From Bacteroidales bacterium (lineage in GTDB: Bacteria; Bacteroidota; Bacteroidia; Bacteroidales; UBA932): 64,000 nucleotides of DNA. Below the pieces are notes generated by a model, which saw only the letters and a program-made list of their open reading frames with translations, was not told the origin of the DNA and made no database searches. The translations under genes and the position numbers were made by a program. Shown piece after piece: positions 19,033 through 27,368 of this stretch. The stretch is from the NCBI GenBank assembly GCA_016290835.1, contig JAEEVG010000007.1:1-64000 (forward strand). The letters are read 5' to 3'. Positions within the stretch are counted from its first letter, which is position 1. Every line of letters begins with the position of its first letter.

Positions 19033-19040
19033 CAAAAATA
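19033..19040 (-). promoter_or_regulatory. -7 box of lysS (leaderless type)
   Basis: On the minus strand TATTTTTG matches TAnnTTTG and ends 7 nt before the lysS ATG, so transcription should begin at or next to the start codon. It is back-to-back with the recJ box 13 bp away. Confidence 0.6.
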
Positions 19041-19052
19041 CGAAATTTTTGT

Positions 19053-19060
19053 TATCTTTG
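19053..19060 (+). promoter_or_regulatory. -7 box of recJ (leaderless type)
   Basis: TATCTTTG matches the consensus and ends 6 nt before the recJ ATG at 19067. A clear -33 TTG is not visible. Confidence 0.6.
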
Positions 19061-19066
19061 TATGAT

Positions 19067-20800
19067 ATGGGCAAAGAATGCAAATGGATCCTCAAGGACC
19101 CGGCCGACCCGGCGAAGGTCGACCGGCTGGCGGCTGAGGTGGGCATCGACCGGGTGCTCGCCGAGCTGCTGGTCAAGCGCGGGGTCGAGACCTTCGAGCA
19201 GGCGCGCGCATTCTTCCGCCCCAGCCTGGACGCCCTCCACGATCCTTTCCTGATGACGGACATGGCCGTGGCGGTGGAGCGGCTGCACCGCGCCATCACC
19301 TCCGGCGAGAAGATCCTGGTCTATGGGGACTACGACGTGGACGGCACCACCGCCGTGGCGCTCGTGTATTCTTTCATCCAGCGTTTCACCGACCGGGTGG
19401 ACTTCTACATCCCCGACCGCTACGACGAGGGCTACGGCGTGTCCTACAAGAGCATTGACTGGGCGGCCGACGGCGGCTTCAACCTCATCATCACCCTGGA
19501 CTGCGGCATCAAGGCCGTGGATAAGGTGGAATATGCCCGCAGCAAGGGCCTGGAGGTCATCATCTGCGACCACCACCTTCCCGGCGAATCCCTGCCGAAG
19601 GCCGTGGCCGTGCTGGATCCCAAGCGGGAGGACTGCCATTATCCCTTCGACGACCTATCGGGTTGCGGGGTGGGCTTCAAGCTCGTGCAGGCCTATTCCA
19701 AGCAATACGGCATCCCCTTCGAGACCCTGATCCCGCTGCTGGACCTGCTGGTGGTCAGCATCTCCTCCGACCTCGTGACGATGGTCGGGGAGAACCGCGT
19801 GCTCGCGCATTTCGGGCTCAAGCAGCTCAATGAGAATCCTTGCAAGGGCCTCGCGGCGATGATCACCCTGTCCAACCTCGAGCCGGGACATATCTCCATC
19901 GACGATATCGTCTTCAAGATCGGACCGCGCATCAATGCCGCCGGGCGTATGGAGTCCGGCCGCCTGGCCGTGGAACTGCTCAAGGCCACCGACGCCCGCA
20001 CGGCGATGCAGATCGGCGAGAAGATCAACGAGAACAACAACGAGCGCAAGAACATCGACCGCGAGATCACCCAGGAGGCCCTGGAGATGGTCCAGGCGGG
20101 GAAGTGCCTGGCCCGGGAGAATGCGACCATCGTCTACAATCCCAAGTGGAGCAAGGGCGTGGTGGGCATCGTGGCGTCCCGGCTCGTGGAGGCCTACTAC
20201 AAGCCCACGGTGGTGCTGACCAAGTCGAACGGCTTCGTGACGGGCTCCGCGCGCAGCATCGCGGGCTTCGATCTCTACGAGGCCATCGAGAGCTGCGCCG
20301 AACTGCTGGAGAATTTCGGCGGGCACGTCTATGCCGCCGGCCTGACGCTCAAGGAGGAGAACGTGCCCGAGTTCGCCCGCCGGATGGACGCGTTCATCGC
20401 CGGCAAGATCACCTCCGAGATGCTCATCCCCATCGTGGACGTGGACGCCACCCTGGACTTCGCGCAGATCACCCCCAAGTTCTCCCGCATCCTCAAGCAG
20501 TTCCAGCCTTTCGGCCCCGGCAATAACAACCCGATCTTCGTTACCGAAAACGTCTATGATGCCGGTTCGGGCCGCAAGGTGGGCGCCGGCGGGATGCACC
20601 TCAAATTGGACCTCATCCAGGAATCACAGCCTTACCACCAAATTCCCGCGATCGCCTTCAACATGGCGGATTACTATGATTACATCCGCGAAGGCAACCC
20701 CATCGACATCTGTTACGCCATCGTCGAAAATTACTACCGCGGCAACTCGTCGATCCAACTTCGCATCCGCGACATGCGCGAACGCGAAGACATTCTCTAG
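19067..20800 (+). CDS. recJ: Single-stranded-DNA-specific 5'-3' exonuclease RecJ
   Basis: A 577-residue DHH-family exonuclease acting in RecF-pathway recombination, mismatch repair and base excision repair. Seen: DYDVDG (88-93), a GCG/GYG loop, the DHH motif at 168-170 ([10 protein letters not shown]), the DHHA1 domain with [11 protein letters not shown] (about 420-430) and the C-terminal OB domain with [11 protein letters not shown]. The start is the ATG at 19067; the open frame extends to a TTG inside the promoter box, which cannot be translated. The stop codon lies inside a copy of the parC tail sequence (see 20797). Confidence 0.97.
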   Translation: MGKECKWILKDPADPAKVDRLAAEVGIDRVLAELLVKRGVETFEQARAFFRPSLDALHDPFLMTDMAVAVERLHRAITSGEKILVYGDYDVDGTTAVALVYSFIQRFTDRVDFYIPDRYDEGYGVSYKSIDWAADGGFNLIITLDCGIKAVDKVEYARSKGLEVIICDHHLPGESLPKAVAVLDPKREDCHYPFDDLSGCGVGFKLVQAYSKQYGIPFETLIPLLDLLVVSISSDLVTMVGENRVLAHFGLKQLNENPCKGLAAMITLSNLEPGHISIDDIVFKIGPRINAAGRMESGRLAVELLKATDARTAMQIGEKINENNNERKNIDREITQEALEMVQAGKCLARENATIVYNPKWSKGVVGIVASRLVEAYYKPTVVLTKSNGFVTGSARSIAGFDLYEAIESCAELLENFGGHVYAAGLTLKEENVPEFARRMDAFIAGKITSEMLIPIVDVDATLDFAQITPKFSRILKQFQPFGPGNNNPIFVTENVYDAGSGRKVGAGGMHLKLDLIQESQPYHQIPAIAFNMADYYDYIREGNPIDICYAIVENYYRGNSSIQLRIRDMREREDIL

Positions 20801-20853
20801 AACAGCGTCGGCTCGTCGAAGAGGCCGCCGGGTCAGCGGACGACGTCGGAGGG
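20797..20853. repeat. Duplicated parC 3' tail, copy 1 (between recJ and the M16 gene)
   Basis: Read on the minus strand, 20832-20797 encodes [11 protein letters not shown] and a TAG stop, the exact C-terminal peptide of ParC at 23765-23730. The two 36-bp copies differ at three bases, all synonymous third positions. The alignment continues with a diverged 9-bp block and then an identical GACGTCGGA (to 20850) that is now the SDV end of the M16 gene. The first four bases contain the recJ stop. Confidence 0.85.
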
Positions 20854-23706
20854 CTTCAGCTGGGTGAGCGGGCCGAATTTCTCCAGATTCTCCAGACCGA
20901 TCTTGTCGGGATCGCCGACGAGGACCCAGACGATGGGCCGGCCGGAGACGTTCTTTTTCCAGAATCCTTCGATATCCTGCAGGCTCACCTGCTCGAGCAG
21001 GTCGTAGAATGCTTCTGCCGGGTCGGCGGTGTAGCCATTCCGGCGGTTGGTGGCTATCTGGCTGGAACGGTTCCGGAAGTCAGGGAAGCCGTTGACTTCC
21101 TGGCTCCAGACATCCTTGCGCACCATTTCGAAGCGGTTCTCGCTGAGCGGCAGTTCCCGGATGAGCGAATCCAGGACCGTCATCGCATCGAGGGTCTTAT
21201 CGCCCTGGGTGCCCACATAGGCGCGCAGGTGGGAAGGCTCCCGGTCGCGCAGCTGGTAGATCGGCTTCCAGATGCCGCCGCTGGTGCTGTAGGCCATCGA
21301 GCGGAACTCGCGGATCTCCTGGAAGAGCACGGACCCCATTCCGCCGCCGAAGTAATCAGCGGCAATGAAGGAGGTGTAGCGGGCGGGGATGTCGGTAAGC
21401 TTGTCCCCGGGGACGAGGGCGTAGATGAAGGTCTGGGGAGATTTCTTTTTCGGGATGAAATACACTGCCTGGTTGCCCTGCAGGCAGATTTCGGGCCCGG
21501 CATAATACGGATGCGGGGTGCGTTCGCCTTCGAGCGCGAGGGTCTCTTTGAGGGCGGAGGCGACCGTTTCCGCAGGGAGGGTGCCGCTGTAATGGATGTC
21601 GCACTCGTAGCCTCGGAGCTCCTGGAGCAGGGCAAGCAGCACGCGGCTGTCCAGTTTGCCCTTGTCCTGCAGGTAGGTGGATTGTTTTCCCTCCACCAGG
21701 TAATCCCGCAGGGCGTAACCGAGTTCGGTCAGGTCACGGCGGAGCATGATCTGGTTGGTCATCTCGCTCTGCTTGATGATGGAGAGCTGCTTCTTGTCGC
21801 CCTTGGGGTGGTCCAGCAAGTCCGCTACGAGCGCGAGGGTCGGCTGGAGGCGGTCGTCGAAACCGGCCACGGTGATGGTGAAGCGGGTCCGGTCGGCCGA
21901 GACGCCCAGGCTGCCGCCCAGGGACTGCAGTTTGGCGCGGTGCGCATCGTAGTCCATCGACTCGGTGCCAATCAGGGTCAGGTATGAACTCAGCCATTCC
22001 AGCGCCGGGCGCTCGAGGGTGCCCACCGGGTAGGAGATGGTCAGGTTGAAGACATCGTTGAGGGGGTTGTCCACGGTGTAGAGCTTGACCCCGGGCCGGA
22101 TCTCCTCGCAGCGGGCGTCGTTCTCGAAGTCGAGGACGAGGCGGGGGAGGGCGACCTTGTCGGCCTCGGCGCGGAGGGCGAGGGCGTACGTGGATGACTG
22201 GTCCCCGCTCGGGTTGATTTTGTCGTACGGGGGCTTGGGGAGGTCATCCTTCTCGGGATCGCCGAATTTCTTGCGGATGACCAGGCGGTCTTCGGTGAAA
22301 TATTTGCCCGCCAGGGCCACCAGATCCTCCTTGGTCAGGGCGTCCACGGCCTCGATCTCCTGCAGGACATCCTGCCAGCTGCGGCCCTGCGCGTAGGCAT
22401 CGACCATCTGGCTCATACGGCCGCTGAGGCCCTCGATCTGCAGGACGAGGTTGCGCTTGTAGGTCTGCTTGCAGCTCTCGAAGAATTCCTCGGAGAAATC
22501 GCCCCGCTTGATGCGGTCCAGGACGTCGAGGACCCGCTTCTCCGCCTTCTTGTTGCTCTGGAAGAGCAGTTTGGGCAGGATCAGCACCGGGAAGAGGCCG
22601 GCCTCCTCGAAGGCGAGGTCGGGGTACATGCACATGGCGGCGAGCAACTTCTTGTCGGTGGTCAGCTTGTCCAGCAGGCCGATGCCCTCGGAGTTGTTGA
22701 GCATAAAGGCCATCAGGCTCATCGGCAGGCGGTCCGGGTCCTTCTTCGAGGGGCCCTGGAAGCAGAGGGCGCTGAGTTTGATGACGGGGATCTTGACCAG
22801 GGCCTGCACTTCCTGCTGACCGCTGAAACGCGGCTGCGAGTCGATGGCCGCGCGCTCCGGGGCCCCCGGGCGGATGCGGCCGAAGGTCCGCTCCAGCACG
22901 GGCAGGGCCTTGGCCGGGTCGATGTCGCCCGTCAGCATCAGGCCCATGTTGCCGGCCACGTAATACTTGTCGAAGAAGGCGGCCATTTCGCTCAGGCGCG
23001 GGGTCTTGAGGTTCTCCGTGGTGCCAATGATGGGGTACTGGTAGGGGGTGCCTTTGTAGCCCTCGGCCGAGATGGCCTCGGAGAAGGCGCTGAGTTCGCT
23101 GCTCTCCGAGCGGTTCTTCTCCTCATAGACGGTCTCCAGTTCGCCCTGGAAGAGGCGGAAGACCGGGTCGCGCAGGCGCTCGCTGTTGAGCTCTGCCCAC
23201 TGGTCGAAATAAGCGGAGATGAACTGGTTGTGGTAGACGGTGACGTCGTAGCTCGTATAGGCATTGAGACCGCTTCCGCCACAAGCCGAGATCAGGTTGT
23301 CGAACTCGTTGGGCACGGCATAGCGGCTGGCCGCGATGTTGAGGCGGTTGATCTCTTTCTGGATGGCGGCACGTCCCTCCTCGGGGGTGACGGCGAGCTG
23401 GTCATAGAGCACGGCGATGGAGTCCAGGTAGGGCTTCTCGGCGGCATAGTCCAGGGTGCCGATCTTGCTGGTCCCCTTGAACATGATGTGCTCGAAGTAG
23501 TGGGCGATGCCGGTGGCGGGGCAGTCCCGGGCGCCGGCCTTCACCACCACGGCGCCGAAGGCCTTGGGGAGGCTGTGGTCTTCGTTGATCCAGACCTCCA
23601 TGCCGTTGGACAGGGTGAAAGTCTGCACATCCAGGGGATTGCCCGTCTGGGCGGAAGCCATGCCCGCGCACAGCAGGCACAGAAAAAGAAGAGAAAAATG
23701 TTTCAT
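20833..23706 (-). CDS. M16-family (insulinase/pitrilysin-like) zinc peptidase, secreted
   Basis: A 957-residue periplasmic or outer-membrane-associated M16 peptidase. Residues 1-20 are a signal peptide (MKHFSLLFLCLLCAGMASAQ). The active N-terminal repeat has the inverted zinc motif HYFEH (69-73) and the distal Glu in ELETVYEEKN; the C-terminal repeat (about 520-957) lacks HxxEH, as usual for the inactive half. Start: the ATG at 23706, since the in-frame TTG two codons upstream is less likely. It follows parC by 23 bp, and its last codons lie in a sequence block duplicated from the parC end, so it seems to be an insertion between recJ and parC. The substrate is unknown; peptides are likely. 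Confidence 0.93.
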   Translation of the reverse strand: MKHFSLLFLCLLCAGMASAQTGNPLDVQTFTLSNGMEVWINEDHSLPKAFGAVVVKAGARDCPATGIAHYFEHIMFKGTSKIGTLDYAAEKPYLDSIAVLYDQLAVTPEEGRAAIQKEINRLNIAASRYAVPNEFDNLISACGGSGLNAYTSYDVTVYHNQFISAYFDQWAELNSERLRDPVFRLFQGELETVYEEKNRSESSELSAFSEAISAEGYKGTPYQYPIIGTTENLKTPRLSEMAAFFDKYYVAGNMGLMLTGDIDPAKALPVLERTFGRIRPGAPERAAIDSQPRFSGQQEVQALVKIPVIKLSALCFQGPSKKDPDRLPMSLMAFMLNNSEGIGLLDKLTTDKKLLAAMCMYPDLAFEEAGLFPVLILPKLLFQSNKKAEKRVLDVLDRIKRGDFSEEFFESCKQTYKRNLVLQIEGLSGRMSQMVDAYAQGRSWQDVLQEIEAVDALTKEDLVALAGKYFTEDRLVIRKKFGDPEKDDLPKPPYDKINPSGDQSSTYALALRAEADKVALPRLVLDFENDARCEEIRPGVKLYTVDNPLNDVFNLTISYPVGTLERPALEWLSSYLTLIGTESMDYDAHRAKLQSLGGSLGVSADRTRFTITVAGFDDRLQPTLALVADLLDHPKGDKKQLSIIKQSEMTNQIMLRRDLTELGYALRDYLVEGKQSTYLQDKGKLDSRVLLALLQELRGYECDIHYSGTLPAETVASALKETLALEGERTPHPYYAGPEICLQGNQAVYFIPKKKSPQTFIYALVPGDKLTDIPARYTSFIAADYFGGGMGSVLFQEIREFRSMAYSTSGGIWKPIYQLRDREPSHLRAYVGTQGDKTLDAMTVLDSLIRELPLSENRFEMVRKDVWSQEVNGFPDFRNRSSQIATNRRNGYTADPAEAFYDLLEQVSLQDIEGFWKKNVSGRPIVWVLVGDPDKIGLENLEKFGPLTQLKPSDVVR

Positions 23707-23729
23707 TGTCAAGTCGTGTAAAAACGGGG

Positions 23730-23786
23730 CTAGAAGAGGGTGGGCTCGTCGAAGAGGCCGCCGGGGAAGTCGGGGACGTCGGAGAG
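23730..23786. repeat. parC 3' tail, copy 2 (genuine end of parC)
   Basis: This is the parental copy of the block at 20797-20853: the same 36 bp with three differences, then a diverged 9-bp block and GACGTCGGA in register. The direct repeats are spaced 2933 bp apart and enclose the M16 gene. Confidence 0.85.
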
Positions 23787-26480
23787 GTCTGCGGGGGGTT
23801 CGGGCTCGACGGCGGGGAGGACGGCGGGCGCCGGCTTCTGCGCGGGCTCTACCGTTTCCTCCGGTTCGGGGGAATCGTCCCCCGATGCGTCAGCTATCTG
23901 ATCCTCTTCCGGCGGAGCAGGAAGCGGATCAATGAAGCGCACAGACTTCACTTCGCCGCGCTCGGCGCATTTCTTGCCCTTGGCGGCAAGGCCCTTCTTG
24001 GCGATCCAGTTCTCCGCCTCGATGGCCTCGGGCTCCTTGTCGGAGAGCTTCCAGACCACCTCGTAGCGCGCGTGCGGCTCGCCGCTGAGGCCCACCAGGT
24101 AGGACTTGGGCGCATCGGAGATGAAGCTGAGCGGGGTGTTGTCGCTCGGCACGAAGGCGAAGCGCTTGACGTAGAAACTCTTCACGGCGCCGTCCCAGTA
24201 GAGGGCGGTGAAAGTCTTGTCCGGATCGAACTTTTCGATGAGCAGCACGTCGCCCTGGTATTTGTTGACCAGGTCGAAGGAGGTGGTGTAGAAGGTCCCG
24301 TTCTTGAAGACGGCGAGCACTTTGTCGCCCTCTTCGAACTGGCCCAGGTACAGGCCGTGGCCGTCCTCGTTGAGCTTCTGGATATCGGCATCGTACCAGA
24401 TGTCCTTGCCGGCGATGGTGCTGACGCCCTTGCTCTTGAGGGTGACCGTGCGGATGGCGAACTTGCTGACGAGGTTGCCGCGGGCGGTCTTGCTCTTGAT
24501 GGCGAGGGTGGAGAAGTCGTATTCGAAACTGGACTTCTTGAGCTTCGGCTTGGGGCGCAGGGCCACGCGCACGGTCTCGGCCTCGCCGTTGTGGTTGGCC
24601 GTGAACCAGATGATCTGCGAGCCGGGGACGCCGGTGGTGATGTCGTATTCCTTGTCGCGGGTCACCGAGGTGATGGCGAAGCGCTTGGCATAATAGACCG
24701 AACTCTTGCCCTCGCGGTAGATCACGTTGTAGATGGTGCGGGTGTCGCCGCGGTTGAACAGGCCCACGTACAGCAGGTCCTTGCCGAAGAAAGCCTTGTC
24801 CTCGACCTTGGTGATGCGGTATTTGCCGTCTCGGCCGATGACGATGATCTCGGAGAGGTCGGAGCAGTTGCAGATAAACTCGCCTCCGTCATCGCGCTTG
24901 AGGCCGATGCCCACGAATCCTTCCGCGAGGTTGGCCTGGAGTTTGGCGTTGTTGCTCGCGACCTTGGTGGCGGCGATGGTCTCGAAACCGGTGAGTTCGG
25001 TGCGGCGCGGGTAGTCCTTGCCGTATTTCTTCTTGAGGGCCTTGAACCAGTTGATGGTGTAGCGGTCGATGTGCTCGATGTCGTCGCGGACGAGCTTCAT
25101 CTGGTCCTCCAGGGCGAGGATCTTCTCGTCGATGGCCTTGGTGTCGAACTTGGAAATCTTGCGCACCGGCTTCTCCACGAGCTTGAGGATGTCGTCGAGG
25201 ACGATCTCGCGGCGGAAGAGGTCCTGGTACATCTTCATCTGCACGAAGATGTCCTGGATCTGGGTGTCCCAGTCCTTCTGGTCCTGCTCGAGAATCTTGT
25301 AGATGCGGTTCTCGAAGAAGATGCGCTCCAGGGAGCTGTAGTGCCAGTCCGCCTCGAGTTCGCCGAGTTTGATCTGCAACTCCTGGAGCAGCAGGTCGCG
25401 GGTGTGGAAGGTGCCGTATTCGAGGATGTCGTGCACCGTGAGGAACTGCGGCTCGCCGTCCTTGATGACGCAGGCGTTCGGGGCGATGTTGATCTCGCAG
25501 TCCGTGAAGGCGTAGAGGGCGTCGATGGTCTTGTCCGGGGAAACGTCGTTGGGCAGGTGGATCTGGATGTCCACGCGGTCCGTGGTCATGTCCTCGATCT
25601 TCTTGATCTTGATCTTGCCCTTGTCCTTGGCCCGGAGGATGGAGTCGATGAGGTCCTTGGTGTATTTCCCGTAGGGGATCTCGGTGATGGCGATGGTGCC
25701 GCGGTCGATCTTCTCAATGCGGGCGCGCACCTTGACGGAGCCGCCGCGGCGGCCCTTGAGGTATTTGCTGCAGTCGGCGAGACCGCCGGTGGGGAAGTCG
25801 GGGTAGATTTCGTAGGGCTTGCCCTCGAGGATGGCCACGGAGGCGTCCAGCAGTTCGTTGAAGTTGTGCGGGAGGATCTTGGAAGCGAGACCCACGCCGA
25901 TACCTTCCGTGCCCTGCGCGAGCAGCAGCGGGAAGCGGACCGGGAGTTCGGTGGGCTCCTGCCGGCGCCCGTCGTAGGAAGTCATCCAGGGGGTGACCTT
26001 CGGATCGAATACCACTTCCTTGGCGAATTTGCTCAGCCGGGCCTCGATGTAACGCGGGGCGGCGTTGGCGTCGCCGGTGAGGATGTTGCCCCAGTTTCCC
26101 TGGCAGTCGATCAGCAGGTTCTTCTGGCCGAGGGTGACGAGGGCGCCGAGGATGGACTGGTCGCCGTGCGGGTGGTACTGCATGGCCTGGCCGACGATGT
26201 TGGCCACCTTGGTGTAGCGGCCGTCATCCATCTCGTCCATCGTGTGCAGGACGCGGCGCTGCACGGGCTTGAGTCCGTCCGCGATATGGGGGACGGCCCG
26301 GTGCAGGATCACGTAAGAGGCATAGTCCAGGTACCAGTCTTTGAACATGCCGGAGAGCTTGAACTTGTGGGCATCGCTCTCCAGCAGGCGGTCGAAACGC
26401 CCGGACGGCTGTGCTTCTTCGCCGATCTCCTTGTCTTCCTCGACGATCTCTTCCTCGGTGATGATATTCTCTTCTTCCAT
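23730..26480 (-). CDS. parC: DNA topoisomerase IV subunit A (GyrA/ParC family)
   Basis: A 916-residue type IIA topoisomerase subunit that cuts and rejoins DNA to decatenate chromosomes. The winged-helix/tower part shows the quinolone region YHPHGDQSI (102-110, with the Ser that mutates in resistance), catalytic Tyr144 in APRYIEARLS and AQGTEGIGVGLAS. The C-terminal half lacks a clear GyrA box (QRRGGKG), which favours ParC over GyrA. An acidic N-terminal extension (MEEENIITEEEIVEE) and an acidic, Pro-rich tail ending [11 protein letters not shown] are lineage features. It lies 6 bp behind era. A ParE partner is not in the window. Confidence 0.92.
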   Translation of the reverse strand: MEEENIITEEEIVEEDKEIGEEAQPSGRFDRLLESDAHKFKLSGMFKDWYLDYASYVILHRAVPHIADGLKPVQRRVLHTMDEMDDGRYTKVANIVGQAMQYHPHGDQSILGALVTLGQKNLLIDCQGNWGNILTGDANAAPRYIEARLSKFAKEVVFDPKVTPWMTSYDGRRQEPTELPVRFPLLLAQGTEGIGVGLASKILPHNFNELLDASVAILEGKPYEIYPDFPTGGLADCSKYLKGRRGGSVKVRARIEKIDRGTIAITEIPYGKYTKDLIDSILRAKDKGKIKIKKIEDMTTDRVDIQIHLPNDVSPDKTIDALYAFTDCEINIAPNACVIKDGEPQFLTVHDILEYGTFHTRDLLLQELQIKLGELEADWHYSSLERIFFENRIYKILEQDQKDWDTQIQDIFVQMKMYQDLFRREIVLDDILKLVEKPVRKISKFDTKAIDEKILALEDQMKLVRDDIEHIDRYTINWFKALKKKYGKDYPRRTELTGFETIAATKVASNNAKLQANLAEGFVGIGLKRDDGGEFICNCSDLSEIIVIGRDGKYRITKVEDKAFFGKDLLYVGLFNRGDTRTIYNVIYREGKSSVYYAKRFAITSVTRDKEYDITTGVPGSQIIWFTANHNGEAETVRVALRPKPKLKKSSFEYDFSTLAIKSKTARGNLVSKFAIRTVTLKSKGVSTIAGKDIWYDADIQKLNEDGHGLYLGQFEEGDKVLAVFKNGTFYTTSFDLVNKYQGDVLLIEKFDPDKTFTALYWDGAVKSFYVKRFAFVPSDNTPLSFISDAPKSYLVGLSGEPHARYEVVWKLSDKEPEAIEAENWIAKKGLAAKGKKCAERGEVKSVRFIDPLPAPPEEDQIADASGDDSPEPEETVEPAQKPAPAVLPAVEPEPPADLSDVPDFPGGLFDEPTLF

Positions 26481-26486
26481 AGTTGC

Positions 26487-27368
26487 TTAATCCTCGTATC
26501 CGAATTTGCGCAGTTCGCGCTTGCTCTCCCGCCAGTCGGGGTCCACTTTGACATAGATCTGCAGGAAGACCTTCTTCTGGAAGAAATCCTCCATCTCGAT
26601 GCGCGCCTGGGTGCCAACCTTCTTGAGGGCGGCGCCCTGACGGCCGATGACGATGCCCTTCTGGGACTCGCGCATCACGTAGATGACGGCGCTGATGTCG
26701 TAGCGCTCGGCACCCTCCTTGAAGCTCTCGATGCCCACCTCACAGCAATAGGGGATCTCTTCCTTGTAGTTGAGGAGGATCTTCTCGCGGATGATCTCGG
26801 AGGCGAAGAAACGGAGGTTCTTGTCGGTGAAAGCGTCCTTGTCGAACCAGGGCGGGCAGACCGGCAGCCGCTCCACGACGGCGTCCAGGATGCTCTCCAG
26901 GTTGAAGTGCTCCTGCGCCGAGGCGGGGATGACGGTGGCGGCGGGCAGTTTCTGCTGCCAGTAGTCCATCAGTTCGACCACGCGGTCCTGGGTGCTGATG
27001 TCGATCTTGTTGATGACCACGATGACCGGGCAGGCGAGATCCGCGAGTTTGTCCACGTATTCGCTGTTCTTGTCGGGGGTCTCGACGGTGTCCGTGACGT
27101 AGAGGATGATGTCGGCATCCCCGATCGCCCCGTCCACGAAGTTCATCATATTCTGCTGGAGGCGGTAGCCCGGCTTGAGGATGCCCGGCGTGTCGGAATA
27201 GACAATCTGCCAGTCATCCCCGTTGACGATGCCCATGATGCGGTGCCGCGTGGTCTGCGCCTTGGCGGTCACGATGCAGAGTTTCTCGCCCACCAGGGCG
27301 TTCATCAGCGTGGATTTCCCGACGTTGGGGTTGCCGATGATATTGACAAATCCGGAACGGTGCGCCAT
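26487..27368 (-). CDS. era: GTPase Era
   Basis: A 293-residue GTPase that binds the 3' end of 16S rRNA in 30S maturation. Seen: G1 GNPNVGKST (12-20), the switch I Thr in QTTRHRIMG, G3 DTPG, G4 NKID and G5 SAQ; the C-terminal KH domain has SQKGIVIGRQGAALKKVG. The chosen ATG overlaps the stop of the upstream pseudouridine synthase gene (TAATG); an earlier in-frame start would add 19 residues with no similarity to the family. It follows the rluB-like gene, another rRNA-maturation gene. Confidence 0.97.
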   Translation of the reverse strand: MAHRSGFVNIIGNPNVGKSTLMNALVGEKLCIVTAKAQTTRHRIMGIVNGDDWQIVYSDTPGILKPGYRLQQNMMNFVDGAIGDADIILYVTDTVETPDKNSEYVDKLADLACPVIVVINKIDISTQDRVVELMDYWQQKLPAATVIPASAQEHFNLESILDAVVERLPVCPPWFDKDAFTDKNLRFFASEIIREKILLNYKEEIPYCCEVGIESFKEGAERYDISAVIYVMRESQKGIVIGRQGAALKKVGTQARIEMEDFFQKKVFLQIYVKVDPDWRESKRELRKFGYED

